The notes under the pieces: generated by a model
What the model was told of the DNA's origin: nothing
Databases searched by the model: none
Seen by the model: the letters and a program-made list of their open reading frames with translations, nothing else
Assembly (NCBI GenBank): GCA_035591015.1
Contig: JAXIUW010225174.1
Coordinates: forward strand, 1-10,420
Direction of reading: 5' to 3'
DNA: 10,420 nucleotides
Source of the DNA: Cephalothrix simula
Lineage: Eukaryota; Nemertea; Palaeonemertea; Archinemertea; Cephalotrichidae
Shown here: piece by piece, positions 6,232-10,420 of the stretch
Layout: each line of letters begins with the position of its first letter
How positions within the stretch are numbered: position 1 is the stretch's first letter
Translations under genes and position numbers: made by a program

Positions 6232-7362
6232 CAGTGGTGGAAAAAATTTCTAGCTTCCTGGGATCCTTAACCTATATCTAAAGATTTCCTGCGACATTTT
6301 CGTGGGTAAAGGCAATTTACACTCTGTACTTAGAGCTGAAACTATTGATGTTCAATATACTTACTACAGTGCAAGCAAGCCATATTAAAGTGCAAAACGA
6401 TTGGATGTTGGTCCAGAGGAAGGGCCCCTGGTGCGTACCCAGGTTTTCGGCTCTGGGGGAGGCAAAATACCTGAACTCAGGGGGCGAAAACTTTTTGTCA
6501 TGAACCGAACGAATTTCACAGAGATCATTAATTCAGAGCGTAATTAAGAAACGAAATGGTGAACAACTACGGCATGACATGATAAATTGCCGAAAAATTT
6601 TGATATATTTAATAAATTTTTAGGCAATAATAGCATAGGAATTTTCCAATGCGTCTGTTAAAGGGTTGAAGGTAAATCGAAACATCAGAAGCAGTGCCCT
6701 ACAATCGAGCTGTATTTTATTTCTCAAAGATCTAGTAGCAGCAAGCTAGAATTGGATGCAAAATAAACTGCGCTTTGCGCCCCTGCATGATACTTTCCAA
6801 AGCGCCGGTTTTCAGAATTTCTCTTACCGAAATAATTTGATACAGAGAATGCAATTGTAATATCTCTGTGTCATTTTTGGGGCGCAGAACCCCCGATTCC
6901 CTATGATGGTGTTACTGGCAATGTTAGCATTTCTAATTCCATTGAAGCAATTTGAAGCATAAGGCTTGCAATTTTGAAGAGATTTTTTTGTGTAATAATC
7001 AAATTCATAAGACAACATGTGATAGCTCAAATCACAATGTCCACCTGGGGACAATGGTAGCATATATAGCAGCATGATATATTATGTGGTAAATCCAATG
7101 ACATTCTGTGCTGGTCTCACAGGAATTTCCCGTCCTGGCCTTACAGGAATTTCCTGTGGTGGCCTAAGCAACAAGCTAAGTATTGGTATCTAGCCTGTAC
7201 GCCCTACATAGGCAATTATTGCCAAACCCTATAAATCCTGAATGTCATATTGATTAGATATACACGCAAAAATTTTTTTACAGTCATCATAAAAATTTCC
7301 TGCGTTTTTTTTTTCCTTCCTGGGAGCTAGGATCCCAGGATCCCATATTTTTTCCACCAATG
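6232..7362. mobile_element. non-autonomous hAT-superfamily element, 1131 bp
   Basis: The left end reads CAGTGGTGGAAAAAAT (6232-6247). The right end, reverse-complemented, reads CATTGGTGGAAAAAAT (7362-7347), 15 of 16 identical. Exact 8-bp copies of TTATGTGA flank it (6224-6231, 7363-7370). Eight-base duplications and CA-starting short termini are the known hAT signature. Both ends carry shared subterminal words: TTCCTGGGATCC near 6259 and, inverted, near 7330; TTTCCTGCG near 6286 and 7296. A 24-bp direct repeat lies near 7111-7157. No transposase frame is present. The interior at 6424-6470 (CCCAGGTTTTCGGCTCTGGGGGAGGC) and around 6765-6895 (CGCTTTGCGCCCC, GGGGCGCAGAACCCCC) looks like further transposon remnants, so this may be a composite or an old insertion into another repeat. 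The intact target duplication argues for a recognisable insertion event. Confidence 0.85.
7111..7157 (+). repeat. 24-bp tandem repeat in the hAT right subterminal region
   Basis: CTGGTCTCACAGGAATTTCC (from 7111) and CTGGCCTTACAGGAATTTCC (from 7135) are two copies at a 24-bp period. A third partial start (GTGGCCTAA) follows near 7160. Each copy holds AGGAATTTCC, nearly palindromic. They may be transposase-binding repeats of the hAT element; that is inference. Confidence 0.7.
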
Positions 7363-7370
7363 TTATGTGA
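7363..7370 (+). repeat. right 8-bp target site duplication TTATGTGA
   Basis: It is identical to 6224-6231 and directly follows the right terminus of the hAT element. Confidence 0.85.
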
Positions 7371-7458
7371 AAACAAAAATAATTTGTTCGGCAGTATACG
7401 TGCATGCGCGAAAATTCCAACAGCCCTAAACTTTAAAAAACCCATCTTATTCGACTTA

Positions 7459-7558
7459 TTCGGTACATATTTCTACCTGCTAATTTTCGGTACATATTTC
7501 TATCTGCTAATTCGGTACATATTTCTATCTGCTAATTCGGTACATATTTCTATCTGCT
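7459..7558 (+). repeat. 25-bp minisatellite, four copies
   Basis: The unit TTCGGTACATATTTCTATCT-GCTAA occurs at 7459-7483, 7486-7510, 7511-7535 and 7536-7558 (last copy truncated). The first copy differs by one base (CTACCT), and two extra T lie between copies one and two. The later copies are identical, so the array expanded recently. An open frame across it (YFYLL-like repeats) is a by-product of the repeat. Confidence 0.9.
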
Positions 7559-8820
7559 TCGTAGAAATTCGCATTGAAAATGTTATCTTATGGGCACAAA
7601 AAACGTTTTGTTAATAGATATAAAAATTTATTTCGAAAAGATAGAAACTTGTATCCAATTAGTGAAATTTTTTGATATCAATCAATCGATTGGTTCTTAA
7701 AGTTGTACCTTATGTCATTAAAATCACACTATGACGAAAAGGACACGCTAATGGGACGCTGGCCTACATCTAAGTACAACTTATGAGCTATTGCGTGTAT
7801 ATAATATGCCTTACCATTATTTATTTCCAAAATTATTCACACCCGCTTATCCTATAAGTTACATTTAATCTCTACTTGGATCATTAAATGTTATATTTAA
7901 TCAATAATATATACTTTAGATCACCAATTAGGGTGTCGAATATACATGCACCTCTTAGCCTGTTATTTCATAATTCAAATAATCATACTTTAATGTTCAG
8001 TAAGTGTCAATATCCATGATGCGGAAGTATGCAAAATTGGGCAGACAAAATTAATAATCGTGTACGAAATGAGCAAATTTGATTGTAAAATTTGCATGGA
8101 CTTTTTTTGTTTTACCTGAAAACAAGCATGCAGAAAAAGATTGGCCAATGTTAATTGTTACAAATTTTGAATTAGAAAGCAATAAAAACGCTCATTAATA
8201 ATTTATAACAAAACTAATGAAAATAGTTTCCGAAAAGTCATCAAAGATCTTTGTTTCCACTAACTAACAAATCAGCGTTTAGCAATAACCAAGTTTCTGA
8301 TCAATTTTGATGCATTCTTGGTCAAGAATCAATATATTGAGTGTATTGAGTAAAGATGCAGTTAAATTTTATAAAAATTTAATTCAAGCGGGTGAAATTG
8401 AAAGTAAATTTGAATGAATAAACATCAAATAAATGAATAAAACATTAAAAAAATAATAATTATGTATTCGTGTCATTTGTGCTCGTTTTTTTCTCGAATG
8501 TTACATCGAATTACACTCAAGACCATTTAGTCTTATTTAGTGATAGCTATAAAAGCATAAAAATAATATGTGTCAGGCTTTTGCTGTATTTGATATAGCT
8601 TTAATTTTATAAAATAAAAAATGGCCTGTTCGGGATTCGGGGTTGCCCCTTAACTTAAACATTGACCGGTTGACCCAGTTTGCTACAGCTTCTTAAATAA
8701 TTCGAGAATTATTAATGTGCTGTGACACTGTTTTTAATTTTTTTATTCAATAAGGTTTTTACGTTATTTGATATATTTTATAGGCATAATTCAACTATTA
8801 TTATTGGTTATCTGACTACA
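7559..8820. other. long AT-rich stretch, no gene recognised
   Basis: I find no supported exon. Several AATAAA strings cluster at about 8416-8442, but no coding exon precedes them on the plus strand. A minus-strand acceptor-like TTGTTTTCAG near 8117 opens 38 codons (to about 8000) without a matching donor. Small inverted words occur (TTCTTG/CAAGAA near 8316). Nothing else stands out. Confidence 0.5.
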
Positions 8821-8822
8821 AA

Positions 8823-8967
8823 GATTAATTAAAACTCAAATTGGTGGCGATTCCAGGAAGTATAAATATCGGTAAGTTCCATTTTATTTATATGTGTGGA
8901 TAAGTTGTGTGATGACAGTTTCCAAAATGGCGTTTGCATCACTGGAAAGAAACGTTGCCTGTGTTTA
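8823..8967 (+). other. possible untranslated exon pair with YY1-like start motif
   Basis: A strong donor GTAAGTT begins at 8873. An acceptor-like GATGACAG ends at 8921 and is followed by TTTCCAAAATGGCG. The ATG at 8928 has A at -3 and G at +4, but its frame closes after 13 codons (MAFASLERNVACV). AAAATGGCG matches the YY1 core. This may be a leader with a short upstream frame, or chance. No downstream coding exon was found. Confidence 0.15.
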
Positions 8968-9107
8968 GAGAATTTATACTAGGCCAATTTAGTTCAACCA
9001 TTCATTCCCCTCACATCGTTTCAGTAAATTAGGGGAATATAACTGGAAAGAAAAATGAATGCGAACCTGTGAGAACGGCTGCATCTGAGCACCGTCCAGT
9101 GTGGGTT

Positions 9108-9160
9108 TCTCATATTTAGAGTGTAGGAACCCTCAATGGAAAGAGCATGGAAGATCGAGG
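9108..9160 (+). repeat. left copy of a diverged direct repeat
   Basis: TCTCATATTTAG, GTAGGAACCC and AATGGAAAGAGCATGGAAGAT occur in this order. They match 9577-9640 (TCTCATATTAG, ATAGGAACCC, GACTGGAAAGGCATGCGAAAT) with small gaps. The two copies flank the hairpin-rich block and may be ends or duplicated parts of one old repeat. Confidence 0.5.
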
Positions 9161-9180
9161 GTGGTATGGTATCATACCAC
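9161..9180. repeat. 20-nt perfect hairpin, 8-bp stem and 4-nt loop
   Basis: GTGGTATG and CATACCAC flank GTAT. The stem is perfect. It lies 9 bases before a second, larger hairpin. Confidence 0.75.
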
Positions 9181-9189
9181 GGTGAAAAA

Positions 9190-9247
9190 TGGTGGTTAAA
9201 AATATCTAAAAACGAGAATTTATATTTTTTAACATTTTTAACCACCA
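9190..9247. repeat. inverted repeat, perfect 14-bp arms
   Basis: TGGTGGTTAAAAAT (9190-9203) is the exact reverse complement of ATTTTTAACCACCA (9234-9247). The 30-nt AT-rich spacer could also pair partly. It resembles a miniature inverted-repeat insertion, but flanking target duplications are not evident. Confidence 0.7.
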
Positions 9248-9252
9248 CTCCC

Positions 9253-9428
9253 CAGTGGCTGATCTAGGGTGCCGCAGTGTAGCATGCAGTTTGCGGCACT
9301 TAATTGTGCATCTAAATTTTGCAAAATTGTTTTATTTGACCATGATTTTGTGCATTTTTATCCAAAAATTGTGCGTTTTCTGCTTTTTGCGGCAAAATAA
9401 GATTTCGGAGGCTCCGTCACAGCCACTC
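9253..9428. mobile_element. possible small hAT-like remnant, about 176 bp
   Basis: CAGTGGCTGATCTAGG at 9253 resembles common hAT termini. AGTGGCTG (9254-9261) is the exact reverse complement of CAGCCACT (9420-9427). Inside, GTGCCGC (9269-9275) pairs with GCGGCAC (9293-9299), and TTGTGCATTT-like words recur. No clean 8-bp target duplication is seen. A 10-bp direct repeat CCACTCCCCA (9245-9254 and 9423-9432) overlaps the ends and offers a different boundary. Hence a remnant, not a defined element. Confidence 0.35.
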
Positions 9429-9506
9429 CCCATCTGGTGGCTGTCGCAAAATAATACCACCATCATTTTACTCCCTTTGCGATCCTTTGCCATGCCCTTT
9501 CAAGTG

Positions 9507-9530
9507 ATACATGTACATGAGTACATGTAT
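9507..9530. repeat. 24-nt hairpin of ACATGTAC type
   Basis: ATACATGTAC (9507-9516) pairs perfectly with GTACATGTAT (9521-9530) around ATGA. It is similar in make-up to the palindrome at 3033-3050. Confidence 0.7.
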
Positions 9531-9559
9531 GGGAGGAAAAATTGGATGAGGCAATCTTA

Positions 9560-9572
9560 CCCCCCCCCCCCC
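9560..9572. repeat. poly-C tract (13)
   Basis: An uninterrupted C run; the minus strand is a G run. It directly precedes the second copy of the 9108/9577 direct repeat. Confidence 0.8.
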
Positions 9573-9576
9573 GGAA

Positions 9577-9640
9577 TCTCATATTAGCGGTATAGGAACC
9601 CACCTAACTTATATTGACTGGAAAGGCATGCGAAATGGAG
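9577..9640 (+). repeat. right copy of a diverged direct repeat
   Basis: It matches 9108-9160 over three blocks (TCTCATATT, TAGGAACCC, TGGAAAG-GCATG). The gaps between blocks differ, and this copy carries about 10 extra bases after the second block. Confidence 0.5.
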
Positions 9641-9768
9641 TAAAGGTAGTTTTATGTCCCTACAATTTGGTGGAGGGTATGCGATGTTAAAATTTAGCCA
9701 TGCCTCATTTAAAAAATGCTATGAGCACAGTTTATGAATCAAGGAATGATATATTAGAAGATACTTAC

Positions 9769-9823
9769 CACTATATTTGTAGTCATTACTTGGACACAAA
9801 GATTATCCTTTTTCAATCAACGG
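9769..9823 (-). other. possible 55-nt untranslated exon on the minus strand
   Basis: On the minus strand the acceptor TTTTCTGATTTGCAG ends at 9824, with a good pyrimidine stretch, and the donor GTAAGTATC begins at 9768. Both are near consensus. All three frames between contain a stop, so it cannot be an internal coding exon. It could be a 5' leader exon of the minus-strand gene whose start exon is proposed at 5274-5285, about 4.5 kb downstream on that strand. The hAT element would then lie in that leader intron. An overlapping plus-strand open frame (9700-9999) has no support of its own. Confidence 0.3.
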
Positions 9824-9829
9824 CTGCAA

Positions 9830-10324
9830 ATCAGAAAATGATGACATGTAACCCCAGGATTTGTATTTTAAAGAAATTGTCTTATGAAGCCATCATCATC
9901 AGCATAGGTACACGTATCCTATCGATCTTCACTTATCAATATTCAATTGATGCAAAGACAAGATGCGTTTTTCCAAGAAAATCCAGGAAAATCAAGTGAT
10001 GGATTGAATTCAATTAGGCATTTTACTGTAAAGAGCCAAATTGTTACTAATTTTAAAGGACAGCTGAGTCATAGTTCTTAGAAATCCCAAAGTTCGGACC
10101 ACCCTTTTGTCTCAAAATTGCACTTTTTTGAAATCCCATTTGATTGTAGGGTTTTTCTCGACTTTTGGTTGAAAGTGCATTCATTCTTTGGCCCCTAAAA
10201 TAATAGTGCTACTGTGTAGAATTTTTATTTGAAAGAACCAAAAAATTGTAAATCTTTGGCGAAATTTCAGATTAATATGAAAGAAAATTCGTAAAGCAGT
10301 TTTAAAGATTTGATTTTATTTTAG
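9830..10324. other. AT-rich stretch, no gene recognised
   Basis: A pyrimidine-rich acceptor-like TTTGATTTTATTTTAG ends it at 10324. No other exon, repeat or motif is supported. Confidence 0.4.
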
Positions 10325-10411
10325 GACCGTGTTGGGGCTAATAGGGACATCAGGGTAATTAGGGACAAACTTCGCGAAAGTTTTCATTTTGCTAAATTTT
10401 GCCTGCATTAA
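10325..10411 (+). CDS. weak candidate terminal or internal exon, 28 codons
   Basis: After the acceptor TTTTATTTTAG (ending 10324) a phase-0 frame reads DRVGANRDIRVIRDKLRESF and continues to TAA at 10409-10411. The charged, amphipathic translation is less AT-biased than its surroundings. A donor-like GTAATT at 10355 would instead give a 30-nt exon. No phase-0 partner upstream is firmly placed, and I recognise no family. The DNA also holds a short duplication, TAGGGACA at 10342-10349 and 10360-10367. Confidence 0.2.
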   Translation, partial: DRVGANRDIRVIRDKLRESFHFAKFCLH

Positions 10412-10420
10412 GATAAATAA

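Noticed and set aside
6824-6875. minus-strand donor GTAAGAG with an open upstream stretch
   Set aside because: It lies inside the hAT element among older repeat remnants, and the acceptor is weak.
7360-7614. 84-codon frame with repeated YFYLL-like words
   Set aside because: It is the translation of the 25-bp minisatellite; period 25 shifts frame each unit, so the repeat is in DNA, not protein.
8416-8442. cluster of AATAAA as polyadenylation signals
   Set aside because: No terminal coding exon precedes it; the motif is frequent by composition.
9255-9587. 110-codon open frame on the plus strand
   Set aside because: It runs across a hAT-like remnant, a hairpin and a poly-C tract, so it is a chance frame through repeats.
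9700-9999. 99-codon open frame on the plus strand
   Set aside because: No start context, no family resemblance and ordinary AT-rich composition. It overlaps a better-supported minus-strand splice pair.
1-10420. CRISPR array, tRNA, rRNA or bacterial operon
   Set aside because: No evenly spaced identical repeats with unique spacers, no cloverleaf with A and B boxes, no rRNA-like conserved blocks, and no run of adjacent coding frames with ribosome binding sites.

Overview
This window looks like a non-coding, AT-rich stretch of an animal nuclear genome, most likely a marine invertebrate. I infer this from the absence of long open frames, from short open stretches bounded by consensus AG/GTAAGT splice sites, from abundant TACATGTA palindromes and poly-C tracts, and from non-autonomous cut-and-paste DNA transposons. 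The species cannot be fixed from the sequence. There is no bacterial operon, ribosome binding site, CRISPR array, tRNA or rRNA that I can recognise.

Layout: positions 1-243 hold a perfect 22-bp palindrome. Positions 244-1773 are a piggyBac-like non-autonomous element: TTAA on both sides, CCCTTTG termini, a matched 14-bp subterminal inverted repeat, and a decayed internal repeat built on a CTCGCTTCGCTCGG-type motif. Positions 1774-3300 hold a CpG-dense patch with ETS-like motifs and a possible first coding exon (+, 2390-2436), a 17-bp tandem repeat, and a perfect RFX-type X-box. Positions 3816-3956 (-) are the best coding exon in the window. Together with a start-codon exon at 5274-5285 (-) it would give the acidic, hydrophilic N-terminus of an unidentified protein. 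Positions 5716-5756 (+) are a 41-nt open exon candidate. Positions 5871-6020 hold spaced repeats, one of them a perfect palindrome around the CRE/ATF site TGACGTCA. Positions 6232-7362 are a non-autonomous hAT element with an exact 8-bp target duplication. Positions 7459-7558 are a 25-bp minisatellite. Positions 7559-8930 are AT-rich and mostly featureless. Positions 9108-9645 are a hairpin-rich, repeat-derived block. A possible untranslated exon (-, 9769-9823) and a possible terminal exon (+, 10325-10411) follow.

The most economical reading is an intronic or intergenic region carrying the 5' part of a minus-strand gene (possible UTR exon 9769-9823, start exon near 5274-5305, coding exon 3816-3956, remainder beyond or below 3816) and perhaps a plus-strand gene starting near 2390, with at least two transposons inserted. 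Exon joins are inferences from phase and splice-site quality only. I see no sign of a new defence or mobile system beyond the transposons and repeats listed.
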